Source: Bordetella parapertussis
GTDB lineage: Bacteria > Pseudomonadota > Gammaproteobacteria > Burkholderiales > Casimicrobiaceae
Length of the DNA: 64,000 bases
Reading direction: 5' to 3'
Assembly: GCA_943331295.2 (NCBI GenBank)
Contig: CALQLA020000001.1
Coordinates: 1 to 64,000 of the forward strand
Of the stretch, positions 37,336 through 45,967 are shown one piece after another. The notes beneath the pieces are model-generated. The model was not told the DNA's origin, did no database searches, and saw nothing but the letters and a program-made list of their open reading frames with translations. Both the position numbers and the translations under genes were made by a program. How positions within the stretch are numbered: the stretch's first letter is position 1; each line of letters begins with the position of its first letter.

Positions 37336-37509
37336 TCAGTCCTCGGTGCCGTCGCTCCAGTCGTCGTCGCCGAACCGGTGCGCAGCGACACTGGCGCCGG
37401 AAAGGATGTCCATTTGCAGTTCGACGTCCTCGTACGTCGGCGTGTCGAGTTCGGGTGGGGCGTCGAGCCAGTCGCGCGGCGGGAACCTGACTTCGGGGCG
37501 GGTGTTCAT
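37336..37509 (-). CDS. small acidic protein, unknown
   Basis: 57 residues, 15 of them Asp or Glu, mostly in the C-terminal half (FGDDDWSDGTED at the end). No signal, membrane helix or recognisable motif. It is well supported as a gene by a perfect AGGAGG a few bases before the ATG and a hairpin after the stop. A 9-base inverted repeat (37547-37555 / 37582-37590) lies where its promoter should be. Could be a regulator-sequestering or metal-binding peptide; that is speculation. Confidence 0.6.
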   Translation of the reverse strand: MNTRPEVRFPPRDWLDAPPELDTPTYEDVELQMDILSGASVAAHRFGDDDWSDGTED

Positions 37510-37884
37510 GGCATACCTCCTGTTCAACGTGCTACATGAGCAATGTCGCATGCGTGGGGCCGTCGCGTAATCCGGAAAACTACGCATGCGGAGGGGGGGC
37601 GCTCCGTGCTGTTCGGAAGGGGTTTGTGTCCGGGGATGGAGGGGTCGTGAGTACAGAGCCACTAAATCGTGGCGCCGAGCGTAATCCCGCCAATTGGTTT
37701 ACGTGGCCGCGCGCCACTGAATTGTGACCGTCGACAGGCGACCGCCGGGCAGCTGCTACCAATGTTCGCCCTCTGCGTGAATGGGCCCGTTTTCACAGGA
37801 ACGGTTGGTTTCGTCGAGTTGACGGGTGATCGATTGGCAGGAAGTACTTCGTGTCCTACCCGAAGGCTTCGATCCATGACTTTA

Positions 37885-37912
37885 CATAATACAAATTATG
37901 CGACATTTGTAT
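37885..37912. promoter_or_regulatory. AT-rich overlapping inverted repeats
   Basis: CATAAT (37885-37890) pairs with ATTATG (37895-37900), and ATACAAA (37889-37895) with TTTGTAT (37906-37912). Two interlocked palindromes in otherwise GC-rich DNA suggest a protein-binding site or promoter; no gene starts within 300 bases. Confidence 0.35.
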
Positions 37913-38182
37913 GAGATCGATCCGGTCGGCACAAACGTTGACCACTTCCGGGGCGCGGGCATCATTTGTCTCGTTCCTTTCGTCGCAGCACTCCCGGCAG
38001 CCACATAGGCGACGCTCGCCGCTGCGCAAACGCACGAACATGCGATGACCACGCCGGCCTCCGCCGCCGATGCGCGAATCCTCGTTCAATTCCCGGAACG
38101 GATGCGCCTGCACACCCTCACCAGCATGCAAGGCGTTCGGCGCCACCTGCCGTCGCCGCGTGGCCCCCGTTCGCCTCGCTTC

Positions 38183-38203
38183 TGAATGTTGAACCAGCAT
38201 TCA
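38183..38203. promoter_or_regulatory. operator-like palindrome upstream of the TetR operon
   Basis: TGAATG (38183-38188) and CATTCA (38198-38203) are perfect inverted arms, with TG and CA matching inside. It stops 8 bases before a -35-like TTGACT. Likely the TetR protein's own site, by position and symmetry. Confidence 0.5.
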
Positions 38204-38211
38204 GTTTGGCA

Positions 38212-38240
38212 TTGACTCGACTCACGGTTGCGGCCACAAT
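38212..38240 (+). promoter_or_regulatory. promoter of the catabolic operon
   Basis: TTGACT (38212-38217), 17-base spacer, CACAAT (38235-38240). The -35 is good and the -10 weak, as expected for a regulated promoter. Confidence 0.4.
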
Positions 38241-38299
38241 CCCCGACACTTCGGCGTCCGATCGACGACTGCCGGCACGGCATGCAGGAGGAATCGCAC

Positions 38300-38386
38300 T
38301 TGAAAGCCCTAGCTTCGGACCTGCGCCTCGAGCCTTGCCGGGACCACATGCGGGTCGATCGCGCCGACGGGACCGCCGCAACGTGA
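38300..38386 (+). CDS. 28-residue leader peptide coupled to the TetR gene
   Basis: A TTG start at 38300 follows a full AGGAGGA (38286-38292) at 7 bases. The short frame begins MKALASDLRLEPC and ends TGA at 38384-38386, which overlaps the GTG start of the TetR gene (GTGA). The best ribosome site in the region thus serves this peptide, not TetR, which suggests translational coupling. No motif is visible in the peptide. Too short for statistics, so uncertain. Confidence 0.4.
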   Translation: MKALASDLRLEPCRDHMRVDRADGTAAT

Positions 38387-39090
38387 ACGCTGCCGGGACG
38401 GTGCCTCCAAAGTCACCGACCAAGAACGCGGATCCCGCCGGCAAGGACCCTCGCCCCCTCCGGACTGGCACCGCGGCCGGCAGCGCGCAGAAGGGCGCTC
38501 GCCAGCGGCGGGTGGAAGCGACGCGAATCGCCCTCATTCACGCCGCGACGGAAGTGATCGGCGACGTCGGCTACGAAAAGGCGTCCATCGCCCGCATCAC
38601 GTCGCGTGCCAAGGTTTCGCAGGGCACCTTCTACGGCTACTTCAAGTCGAGGCAGGACCTGTTCGACCATCTCCTTCCGGAAGCCGGCAGGGAGATGATC
38701 GAAGTCATTGCCGACGGCGTGCACGGCGCGCGCAGCCTGCTCGACGTCGAGGAGCGCGGCCTGCGCAGCCTCTTCACGTTCCTGACCGAGCATCCGGGCT
38801 TCTACCGGCTGCTCAACGAGGCCGAGACACTCGCGCCGAAGGCCCATCGCGCGCATCTCAGGAACATGGTCAAGGCGTACATGCATTCGCTGGAGATCGC
38901 GCAGGCCAACGGCGAGCTGCCCGAATACGACGACCGAGAAATCGAGGTCCTGACCTACATGCTGATGGGGATTCGGAGCTACCTGATCCTCGGTTTTGCC
39001 CGCAAGGGAAGGAAGATTACGAACCTGCCGCCGTGGGTCACCGCAACCTACCTGCGGTTCATCGGGGCCGCATTGGGTGGCAGTCGATGA
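38383..39090 (+). CDS. TetR-family transcriptional regulator
   Basis: 235 residues from the GTG at 38383. After a ~45-residue basic, disordered N-terminus comes the TetR helix-turn-helix (ALIHAATEVIGDVGYEKASIARITSRAKVSQGTFYGYFKSRQDLF positions ~55-100), then an all-helical ligand domain (EHPGFYRLLNEAETLAPKAHRAH). These proteins usually repress an adjacent operon until an acyl-CoA or acid binds. It is the first full gene of the plus-strand catabolic operon, with the Bug protein gene 31 bases downstream. The start is inferred from overlap with the leader frame; later starts are possible. Confidence 0.87.
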   Translation: MNAAGTVPPKSPTKNADPAGKDPRPLRTGTAAGSAQKGARQRRVEATRIALIHAATEVIGDVGYEKASIARITSRAKVSQGTFYGYFKSRQDLFDHLLPEAGREMIEVIADGVHGARSLLDVEERGLRSLFTFLTEHPGFYRLLNEAETLAPKAHRAHLRNMVKAYMHSLEIAQANGELPEYDDREIEVLTYMLMGIRSYLILGFARKGRKITNLPPWVTATYLRFIGAALGGSR

Positions 39091-39121
39091 GCGCCGGCAC
39101 CGCTGTGAATGGAGGATCGAA

Positions 39122-40081
39122 ATGCTGAACCGCAGACGATTTTGTACAGGACTTGCCGTAGCGCCGCTGCTTGCCACTCGCGGCGGATCGGCGTTTGCCC
39201 AGGATGGCAAGCGGCCGTTTACGCTGGTCGTCCCGTACACCCCCGGTGGCAGCGCGGACACGCTGGGACGCATCTTTGCGGACGCGATGTCGATCCAGGT
39301 CAACGAAAGGGTCCTCGTCGACAACCGGCCCGGCGCCGGCGGCACGATCGGTGCGGCATACGTCGCGGCGGCGCCGGCGGATGGCCGAACCCTGTTGTAC
39401 ACGCTGGGCAACCTGCTGATGAATCAGGAATTCATGCTGAAGGATGTTCGCTTCCGGGCCAACGATTCTCTCGTTCCGATCGCGCGGACGACCATCCTCC
39501 AGGTGGCCATCGTGACCAGCGCCACCTCCCCGTTCAACGACTTGCGGGAATTTCTCGCACTCGCGAAGCGCGAGCCCGGCAAGCGCAGCTTTGCCTATTA
39601 CGGTGACCTCGGCGTGCTGTCCATGGCCTCGGAAGCCGGCGTGGACCTGATCCGCGTGCCCTACAAGGGGGGCACGCCGGGCCTCGTCGACGTCCTGGCG
39701 GGGCGAGTCGACATCATCGCGAGTTCGCTCACGCAGGCCCAGCCCATGCTGAAGGCCGGCAAGCTCAAGATCCTTGCGGTCGTGGGCGACGAGCGCCTTC
39801 CGGACATGCCGAACGTGCCCACCGTCAAGGAGGTCGTGCCGAAATTCCGGTCGATCGACTACCAGGTGGTGTACGCGCCCAAGGGCACGCCGAAGCCGGT
39901 GCGGGACCAGCTCGCGCAGGACATCTCGCGCGTGGTCGGCAATGCGGATTTCCGCCGCAACGTCGCGGAACGCGGCGCAGTGGTGAGCCCCCTGTACGGC
40001 GACGAACTGGTCGCGTTCCTGGAGTCCGATCACGCGAACATCAGCAACATCATCAAGACGGCAGGGATTCAGCCCGAGTAG
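39122..40081 (+). CDS. Bug-family (TctC) solute-binding protein
   Basis: 319 residues. The signal peptide MLNRRRFCTGLAVAPLL ... AFA is followed by the Bug fold: LVVPYTPGGSADTLGR, VDNRPGAGGTIGA (ligand-binding loop), HVPYKGG-like RVPYKGGTPGL, and LPDMPNVPTV. Bug proteins bind carboxylates in the periplasm, mostly for TctAB-type transport; no tctAB genes are in this window. Leading the catabolic operon, it probably captures the acid degraded by the following enzymes. Confidence 0.92.
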   Translation: MLNRRRFCTGLAVAPLLATRGGSAFAQDGKRPFTLVVPYTPGGSADTLGRIFADAMSIQVNERVLVDNRPGAGGTIGAAYVAAAPADGRTLLYTLGNLLMNQEFMLKDVRFRANDSLVPIARTTILQVAIVTSATSPFNDLREFLALAKREPGKRSFAYYGDLGVLSMASEAGVDLIRVPYKGGTPGLVDVLAGRVDIIASSLTQAQPMLKAGKLKILAVVGDERLPDMPNVPTVKEVVPKFRSIDYQVVYAPKGTPKPVRDQLAQDISRVVGNADFRRNVAERGAVVSPLYGDELVAFLESDHANISNIIKTAGIQPE

Positions 40082-40108
40082 GCGCGCAGGGCCAGGGCGG
40101 AACACATC

Positions 40109-40981
40109 GTGGCAGTCCTCCTCGACGGCAGTTCGCGCGTGCTGGCGGTCGGCGCCACCGGCGCGTACGGTATCGCGCAAGTGCGGTCGATGCAGGCCGC
40201 GGGTACCCGCCTCGTGGGAATCGTCGCCCCCGGACGCGGCGGCCAGACCGTCGAGGGGCTGCCCGCGTTCGACCGGGTGGCGGATGCGGTTGACAGCACC
40301 GGCGCCAATGCGGCGATCATCTATGCGCCCCCGCTCGGCGTTCGCAGCGCGGTCGTCGAATGCGCCGATGGCGGGCTCGCGCTGGCGGTTGCGGTGGCGG
40401 AATACGTTCCTGTCCACGACGTCATGTACGCGGCGGCCTATGCCAGGCAGCACAACATGCGTTTCGTCGGACCCAACACCGTCGGGCTCGCCACGCCGGG
40501 GTTCGGGATGCTCGGTTCCATCGCCGCGGCATTCACGACCGCAGGACCGATCGGCATCATCGCGCGCAGCGGAACGCTCCTGCTCACGGTTGCCCGCATG
40601 CTGACGCTGTCGGGCCAGGGGCAAAGCACGCTGGTGCACCTGGGCGGCGACACGATCGCGGGGACCAATCCGCACGAATTGCTGGAACTGTTCCTTGCCG
40701 ATCCGGGAACATCGGTGGTCGTCTACCTCGGCGAAATCGGCGGCACCAAGGAATACCGGCTGGCCGAGACCATCAGGACGGCGGTGAAGCCCGTCGCGGC
40801 GCTGATCGTCGGCCGCCATGCGCCGGCGGAGAAGCGCATGGGACACGCAGGTGCGCTCGTCGAGTCCGGGCGCGAGGCGGCAGACGCCAAGCGGCAGGCA
40901 CTGGCCGCAGCCGGCGCGATCGTCTGCGATTCGCCGATGGCGCTCGTCGCCCGCGTCAAGGAAATGACCCGATGCGCGTGA
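40109..40981 (+). CDS. succinyl-CoA synthetase alpha-like CoA-binding/ligase subunit
   Basis: 290 residues from a GTG start. A Rossmann CoA-binding domain (VLAVGATGAYGIAQVRSMQAAG) leads to the ligase domain with the phospho-histidine in MGHAGALVESG (His246), as in SucD. Domain sizes match SucD. With the beta-like partner it should activate a carboxylic acid to its CoA thioester using ATP or GTP. It differs clearly from housekeeping SucD (poor match in the IIAPPAF-type loop, here IYAPPLGVRSAV), so the substrate is probably not succinate. Overlaps the next gene by 10 bases. Confidence 0.85.
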   Translation: MAVLLDGSSRVLAVGATGAYGIAQVRSMQAAGTRLVGIVAPGRGGQTVEGLPAFDRVADAVDSTGANAAIIYAPPLGVRSAVVECADGGLALAVAVAEYVPVHDVMYAAAYARQHNMRFVGPNTVGLATPGFGMLGSIAAAFTTAGPIGIIARSGTLLLTVARMLTLSGQGQSTLVHLGGDTIAGTNPHELLELFLADPGTSVVVYLGEIGGTKEYRLAETIRTAVKPVAALIVGRHAPAEKRMGHAGALVESGREAADAKRQALAAAGAIVCDSPMALVARVKEMTRCA

Positions 40982-42177
40982 TCGAGGCCGATGCCAAGCG
41001 CATGCTCTGGCGGCGCGGCCTCGCAGTGCCGGCGGAGGGCCGCCTGTACCGCGCGGGCGACCCGGTCGCGAGCCACGCGGGACCCGCCGCGGTGAAGGCG
41101 CAGGTCCTGCACGGCAGCCGGGCCGAAGCCGGTCTGGTTTCCCTGGTGCCGGGCGCCCAGGTCGGTGCGACGGTCGAGCGGATTGTGGACGCGATGGCAA
41201 GGTCGGGCGCCCTGCCCCTCGTGCTCGTGGAAGGCCAGGTGGCCATCGACGCCGAGTATTACGTCGCATGGCGCATCGATGACCTTCGGCAGCAGGCGGT
41301 GATGCTGTTCGGCGCTCGTGGCGGCACCGGCATCGAGTCGCGTGCCGATGGGATCGTGACCTACGGCAAGCCGCCTCTGGTTGAGTTGCAGCCGCACCAT
41401 CTGCTGCCGTTTCTTCGGGATGCCGGCGTGCCGCCGGCACACGTCGGCCCCGTCGCGCGGTACGCGGTGGGCCTGTACGAGGCCTTCCGGGACGAAGACG
41501 CCGTGCTGCTGGAGATCAACCCGCTCGCGGTGACGGCAAACGGCCGCGCCGTCGCCGTCGATGCCAAGCTGGTGGTGGACGACAGCGCCGCGCCCCGCCA
41601 TCTCGACTGGGCCGAACTCCCGTCGGCATTGCTGCAGGTCAATGCTGTGACCGCGCTGGAACGCAAGGCAATGCGGGCGGGCTTCACGTTCGTCGAACTC
41701 GACGGTCGCGTGGCTCTGTTCTCCGCCGGCGCAGGCCTGGGAATGTGCCTGGTCGACGTCCTCGCGGACGCGGGAATGCCCGCCGCCAACTTCAGCGACG
41801 CGTCGGGCGGCGGCGGCGTCGACAAATGGGCCGATATGGCGGAAATCGTGTTCGAGCGCGCCCGCATGCCCGGCGTCGAGGCCATCCTGTTCTTCTTCGT
41901 CCTGACCGCGACGTCGATCAAGAGCGTGCTGTCCGGGCTGTTCCGCCTGCTCGACGCGGCCCCCCCTCCCCGTCCGCTCGTCGTGGGGCTCATCTGCGCG
42001 GCCGCGGCCGAGCGCGAAATGACGTTCGACGAAGCGCGCGCGGAGCTGAGGTCGCGCGGGCACGAATGCGTCACCGAGATGGGCGAAGCCGTCGCCGCGC
42101 TGCGCGCCGTGCTGCCGCGCCCGCCGGCAGGTCCGTCGCAACTCCGGACGGACGGCGCCACCCCGCAGCGCGATTGA
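40972..42177 (+). CDS. succinyl-CoA synthetase beta-like ATP-grasp subunit
   Basis: 401 residues. An ATP-grasp half (about 1-235; EDAVLLEINPLAVT is the conserved metal/nucleotide strand) is followed by a CoA-ligase half with LFSAGAGLGMCLVDVL and NFSDASGGGGVDKW, matching the NGAGLAMATMD and NFLDVGGG of SucC. It pairs with the alpha-like protein just upstream. The C-terminus extends about 15 residues with no conserved character. Confidence 0.85.
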   Translation: MRVIEADAKRMLWRRGLAVPAEGRLYRAGDPVASHAGPAAVKAQVLHGSRAEAGLVSLVPGAQVGATVERIVDAMARSGALPLVLVEGQVAIDAEYYVAWRIDDLRQQAVMLFGARGGTGIESRADGIVTYGKPPLVELQPHHLLPFLRDAGVPPAHVGPVARYAVGLYEAFRDEDAVLLEINPLAVTANGRAVAVDAKLVVDDSAAPRHLDWAELPSALLQVNAVTALERKAMRAGFTFVELDGRVALFSAGAGLGMCLVDVLADAGMPAANFSDASGGGGVDKWADMAEIVFERARMPGVEAILFFFVLTATSIKSVLSGLFRLLDAAPPPRPLVVGLICAAAAEREMTFDEARAELRSRGHECVTEMGEAVAALRAVLPRPPAGPSQLRTDGATPQRD

Positions 42178-42211
42178 CGGGCGCAATGCCACACAACGAC
42201 AGGAACCTGCG

Positions 42212-43372
42212 ATGGATTTCGAGCTGACAAGAGAGCAACAGGCAATCCAGGCGGCCGTCGGAGACCTCTGCGCCGGCTTCCCGGAGCGCTATTGGCTCGA
42301 TCGCGATCGCGACGGACAGTTCCCGGAGGCGTTCGTGGCGGCGGTCGCCGCCGGCGGCTGGTTCGGGGCGACGATACCAACCGAGTATGGCGGTGCAGGG
42401 CTCGGGATGCTGGAAGCCGCGCTCATCATGCGCGAGATCGGACGGCTCGGCGGCGCCGCGACCACGTCCGTCCACATCAACATCTTCGGCCCCCATCCGC
42501 TCGTGATGTTCGGCTCGCCCGAGCTCAAGGCACGCACGCTGCCGCGCCTCGTCGCCGGGACGGACCGCGCGAGCTTTTCGGTCACGGAGCCGGACGCCGG
42601 GTTGAACACCACCCACATCAGCACGTTCGCGCAGCGGCACGGGGACCGCTACGTCGTCAACGGCCGCAAGCTCTGGACGTCGAATGCGCAGCAGGCGAAC
42701 AAGATCATCCTCCTCACGCGCACGCAGCGGATAACGGACGTCGCGAAGCCGACCGACGGCATGACGCTCTTCTACACGGACTTCGACCGCTCCCGCATCG
42801 AGGCCCGGAAGATCGACAAGATGATGCGCGCGGCCGTCGATTCCAGCGAACTGTTCATCGACAACCTGGAGATTCCGGTCGAGGACCGGATCGGCGAGGA
42901 AGGCCGCGGCTTCGAGTACCTGTTGCACAGCATCAATCCCGAGCGGATCGTGGTTTCGGCCGGCATCCAGGGCGCGACGCAGCGCGTGCTGGAGACGACC
43001 GCGAAGTACGCGCGGGACCGCGTCGTCTTCGACCGGCCCATCGGCGCGAACCAGGCCATCCAGCATCCGCTGGCCGAAGTGTGGGCGGAGCTTCGCGCCG
43101 CGGAATTGCTGCTCATGAAGGCCGCCACGCTCTACGACGCCGGCAAGTCCTGCGGGCTCGAATGCAATGCGGCGAAGTACCTGTCGGCGGAAGCCTATTT
43201 CAAGTGCGCGACGCGCGCCGTCAGGACGCACGGGGGCATGGGCGTGGCGAGGGAATTTCACGTCGAGCGCTATTTCCGGGAGAGCATCCTGACGACGATC
43301 GCACCCGTCAGCCAGGAGCTCGTGCTTTGCTACATCGCGGAGCGGGCACTGGGATTGCCGAAGTCGTATTGA
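42212..43372 (+). CDS. acyl-CoA dehydrogenase
   Basis: 386 residues, three-domain ACAD fold. FAD/substrate contacts: SFSVTEPDAGLNTTH and GRKLWTSNA; C-terminal RTHGGMGVAREFHVERYFRE. At the usual catalytic position near the C-terminus there is no Glu (ILTTIAPVSQE). Instead Glu244 in SINPERIVVSAG matches the alternative site of isovaleryl-CoA dehydrogenase, which suggests a branched or long substrate. It should oxidise the acyl-CoA to the 2,3-enoyl-CoA. Follows the ligase pair by 34 bases. Confidence 0.92.
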   Translation: MDFELTREQQAIQAAVGDLCAGFPERYWLDRDRDGQFPEAFVAAVAAGGWFGATIPTEYGGAGLGMLEAALIMREIGRLGGAATTSVHINIFGPHPLVMFGSPELKARTLPRLVAGTDRASFSVTEPDAGLNTTHISTFAQRHGDRYVVNGRKLWTSNAQQANKIILLTRTQRITDVAKPTDGMTLFYTDFDRSRIEARKIDKMMRAAVDSSELFIDNLEIPVEDRIGEEGRGFEYLLHSINPERIVVSAGIQGATQRVLETTAKYARDRVVFDRPIGANQAIQHPLAEVWAELRAAELLLMKAATLYDAGKSCGLECNAAKYLSAEAYFKCATRAVRTHGGMGVAREFHVERYFRESILTTIAPVSQELVLCYIAERALGLPKSY

Positions 43373-43482
43373 CGGGGCGCGGCAGCGGCGACGGCGGCCT
43401 GCGGAGGACACGGAGTCCGCTACCCCGCCGGACGTTGCGCCGGAAGGCGCGCCGGCCCCGCTGCCCACCACTTGGAGGAACC

Positions 43483-44286
43483 GTGCCACTTGCATCGTTT
43501 ACGCGGCTGGTCGAAGGCAGGGTCGAGGTCTACACGCGCGATCGCGTCGCCGTGATCCGGATGAACCGGCCCGAGAGGCGCAACGCCCTCGATGCGGAGC
43601 AGATCGCTGCCCTCGGCGAGGCACTGGCCTGGCTGGAACGGGCCGACGACATTCGCGCGGCCGTCCTGACCGGCACGGAGGAGGCGTTTTGCGCCGGCGG
43701 CGACATCGACATGTTCCTTTCCATCACCGCGGATACGGCCTGGGATTTCACGCGCCGCGGCTACGACCTGCTGCGTCCGCTGGAGACCGGACGCAAACCC
43801 GTGGTGGCCGCCGTGAACGGCTACTGCCTCGCGGGTGGCCTCGAGATCGCGCTCGCCTGCGACTTCATCATTGCCGGGGCGTCCGCGAAGTTCGGCCTCG
43901 CCGAAGTCGACCTGGGTCTCATTCCCGGTTGGGGCGGCACCGTGCGGATCGGTCGCGCCGTGCCGATACGCGTCGCCCGGCAGCTGGTCATGACCTGCGA
44001 GCGACTGACCGCCGACCGCGCCAGAGACCTCGGTCTGGTCAACGAAGTCCTCGCCGACGACCAGGCCCTCGTGCGCGCGATCGAACTGGCAGCGCGCATC
44101 GCGGGACAGCCCCCCCTCGCCATCCAGGCCGCCAAGGCGGTCCTTGCGGCGGTCGACGGCGGTTCCGGCGTCGATGCGTCGCTCGCCCTCGAGGGATCGC
44201 TCGCCGGCGGGCTGTTCGGCACCTCCGCCGTCGCCGAGCGCGTCGGGCAATGGGTCGAGCGCGCCCGCGGCAAGGCCCGGCCATGA
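43483..44286 (+). CDS. enoyl-CoA hydratase/isomerase (crotonase family)
   Basis: 267 residues from a GTG with TTGGAGGA just upstream. The oxyanion-hole glycines are in CAGGDIDMF and YCLAGGLEIAL; both crotonase glutamates are kept, Glu121 (GLEIAL) and Glu141 (FGLAEVDLGLIPGWGGT). Hydration of a 2-enoyl-CoA to the 3-hydroxyacyl-CoA is therefore the expected reaction. Its stop overlaps the next start as ATGA. Confidence 0.92.
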   Translation: MPLASFTRLVEGRVEVYTRDRVAVIRMNRPERRNALDAEQIAALGEALAWLERADDIRAAVLTGTEEAFCAGGDIDMFLSITADTAWDFTRRGYDLLRPLETGRKPVVAAVNGYCLAGGLEIALACDFIIAGASAKFGLAEVDLGLIPGWGGTVRIGRAVPIRVARQLVMTCERLTADRARDLGLVNEVLADDQALVRAIELAARIAGQPPLAIQAAKAVLAAVDGGSGVDASLALEGSLAGGLFGTSAVAERVGQWVERARGKARP

Positions 44287-45176
44287 CGGGACGTTCAGGC
44301 GCCGCGCGAATCGCGGCGGACACCCTGGACGCGCTTGCCGACGTCCGCGACGGCATGACCATCGGCATCGGTGGCGCCCTCAACGCGGGGCACCCGATGG
44401 CGCTGGTGCGCGCACTGATGCAGCGGAACGTCAGGGATCTCGTCGTCGTCAGCGGCTTCGGGGGCATGGAAATCGACATGCTTGTCGGCGCCGGCATCGT
44501 CCAGCGCCTCATCGCTGCGTTCATCGGTGCCGAGGGCGTGCCGGGCCTGCCGCCGCTGGTGCGCTGGGCGTGCGAGCTCGGGATCGTCGAGGCGTGGGAC
44601 ATCGACGAGGGAATCCTGCTGGCATCGCTGCGCGCGGCCGCGCAGCGGCTTCCCTACATCACCTGGCGGGCGGGCCTTGGTACCGACGCGGCGAGGAATC
44701 CGCTGGTCGAGCAGGCGGTCGACGCGGCGACCGGCATGTCCTATCTCAAGGTTCGTCCCATCGAACTCGACGTGAGCCTGGTCTGGGCGGAAGCCGCCGA
44801 TCGCGACGGCAACGTGCTGCGCTGGGGACCCGACTTCGGCGACACCGGCTTCACCGATGCGGCCCGCCTGCGCATCGTGCAGGTCGAGCGGATCGTCGCC
44901 ACCGAGGCGCTGCACGCCGCGCCCGATCGCGTCGACCCGTGGCAGGCGGACGTCGTCGTCGCCGCCCCGCTCGGCACCTACCCGTTCACGAGTTCGGTGC
45001 TGAATGACGACACCGAATGGCTGGCGTCCTACGTGGCAGCAATGGCGCGCCTGCACCAGTCAGGGGTCTGGGCCGACGTCCGGCCTGCGCTGGACACGTT
45101 GCTGCGGCTCAACGGCGATGACGATGCGTTTCTCGCGTCGATCGGCCTCCCGCGGCTGCGGGCACTGCTGGCATGA
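44283..45176 (+). CDS. CoA-transferase family alpha subunit (glutaconate CoA-transferase / IpdA-like)
   Basis: 297 residues. MTIGIGGALNAGHPMALVRAL and VVSGFGGMEIDMLVGAGIV form the family I CoA-transferase core; DEGILLASLRAAAQRLPYI (Glu109) resembles the acidic loop of IpdA, in which such proteins work as hydrolases that open a ring rather than transfer CoA. Which of the two it is cannot be settled from sequence. Overlaps both neighbours by 4 bases, so it is coupled to the beta subunit. Confidence 0.85.
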   Translation: MTGRSGAARIAADTLDALADVRDGMTIGIGGALNAGHPMALVRALMQRNVRDLVVVSGFGGMEIDMLVGAGIVQRLIAAFIGAEGVPGLPPLVRWACELGIVEAWDIDEGILLASLRAAAQRLPYITWRAGLGTDAARNPLVEQAVDAATGMSYLKVRPIELDVSLVWAEAADRDGNVLRWGPDFGDTGFTDAARLRIVQVERIVATEALHAAPDRVDPWQADVVVAAPLGTYPFTSSVLNDDTEWLASYVAAMARLHQSGVWADVRPALDTLLRLNGDDDAFLASIGLPRLRALLA

Positions 45177-45919
45177 TCGATCTTGCCGATCTCTACGTCG
45201 TCACGCTGGCGCGCCAGATGCGCGATCACGACATCCTCCACGTCGGCGCGTCGCAGCTCGAGGTATGGCAGGCCGCGGAAGTCGCGAAGCAACTGTGGGC
45301 ACCGAACCTGCGTGTCGTTGCCGCGGGCACCTATCGTCTCGGCAGCGGCCGGCAGACGGACACCGCGCTGATGAAGTCGAGGACGTACGCCAGGGACGTG
45401 ATCGCGGCCAGGCAGGCCACCTTCACGCAGTCGCGCGTGTTCGACGATCTCCTGCGGTCCCGCGTCGTGTTCGCCGGCGCCCTGCAGGTGGACATGGCGG
45501 GAAACGCGAACCTGATCGGCTTCACCAGGGACGGGAAGCCGGTTCGCGGCCCGGGCAGCGGCGGCTTGCCCACGCTCACTTCGCACAGCGAGCGCTTTTT
45601 CATCGCGCTGCAACGGCACACGCGGCACACGCTGGTCGGCCGGGTCGACCGGATCTCCGTGCTCGGCGATCGGCGTGCACGGCGCGAGCTCGGTCTTCCC
45701 GACGCCGCGCTGCAGCAGGTCATCACCCCGCTCGCGTCGTTCCAGGCCACCGAGGACGGGCTTGACTTGCTGGCCTACAGCCCGGGAATGTCGGCAGCCG
45801 GCATCCAGGAACAGACCGGCTTCCCCGTGCGGCCGGCGCCCGGATGCGGACCGCGGGCGCCGATGACGCTCGCGGAGCGGAACGCGCTCGCGGCAACGAG
45901 GCAAGGCCAGGACGCCTGA
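45173..45919 (+). CDS. CoA-transferase family beta subunit (IpdB-like)
   Basis: 248 residues, the partner of the alpha subunit. ILHVGASQLEVWQAAEVAKQL is followed by LGSGRQTDTALMKSR and VDRISVLGDRRARRELGLP. I do not see the S-E-N-G catalytic Glu of SCOT-type transferases, which favours the glutaconate-transferase/IpdB side. Ends 48 bases before the thiolase-like gene. Confidence 0.82.
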   Translation: MIDLADLYVVTLARQMRDHDILHVGASQLEVWQAAEVAKQLWAPNLRVVAAGTYRLGSGRQTDTALMKSRTYARDVIAARQATFTQSRVFDDLLRSRVVFAGALQVDMAGNANLIGFTRDGKPVRGPGSGGLPTLTSHSERFFIALQRHTRHTLVGRVDRISVLGDRRARRELGLPDAALQQVITPLASFQATEDGLDLLAYSPGMSAAGIQEQTGFPVRPAPGCGPRAPMTLAERNALAATRQGQDA

Positions 45920-45967
45920 CGTGACGCGCGTTCCGGCAATCGTGAAAATCCATCGGGAGGGGAACCA

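Larger units (their letters stand above)
37510..38299. other. ~790-base non-coding stretch with promoter-like palindromes
   Basis: No gene is supported; short frames here lack codon character. It is AT-richer than its surroundings. Seen: inverted repeat CGCATGCGT / ACGCATGCG (37547-37555, 37582-37590); an AT-rich double palindrome at 37885-37912; and the TetR-side operator and promoter at 38183-38240. A decayed insertion is possible but I cannot show one. Confidence 0.6.

Noticed and set aside
40109-42177. The SucD/SucC-like pair as housekeeping sucCD
   Set aside because: Gene order is reversed (alpha before beta), it sits in a catabolic operon, and several conserved loops differ from true SucCD.
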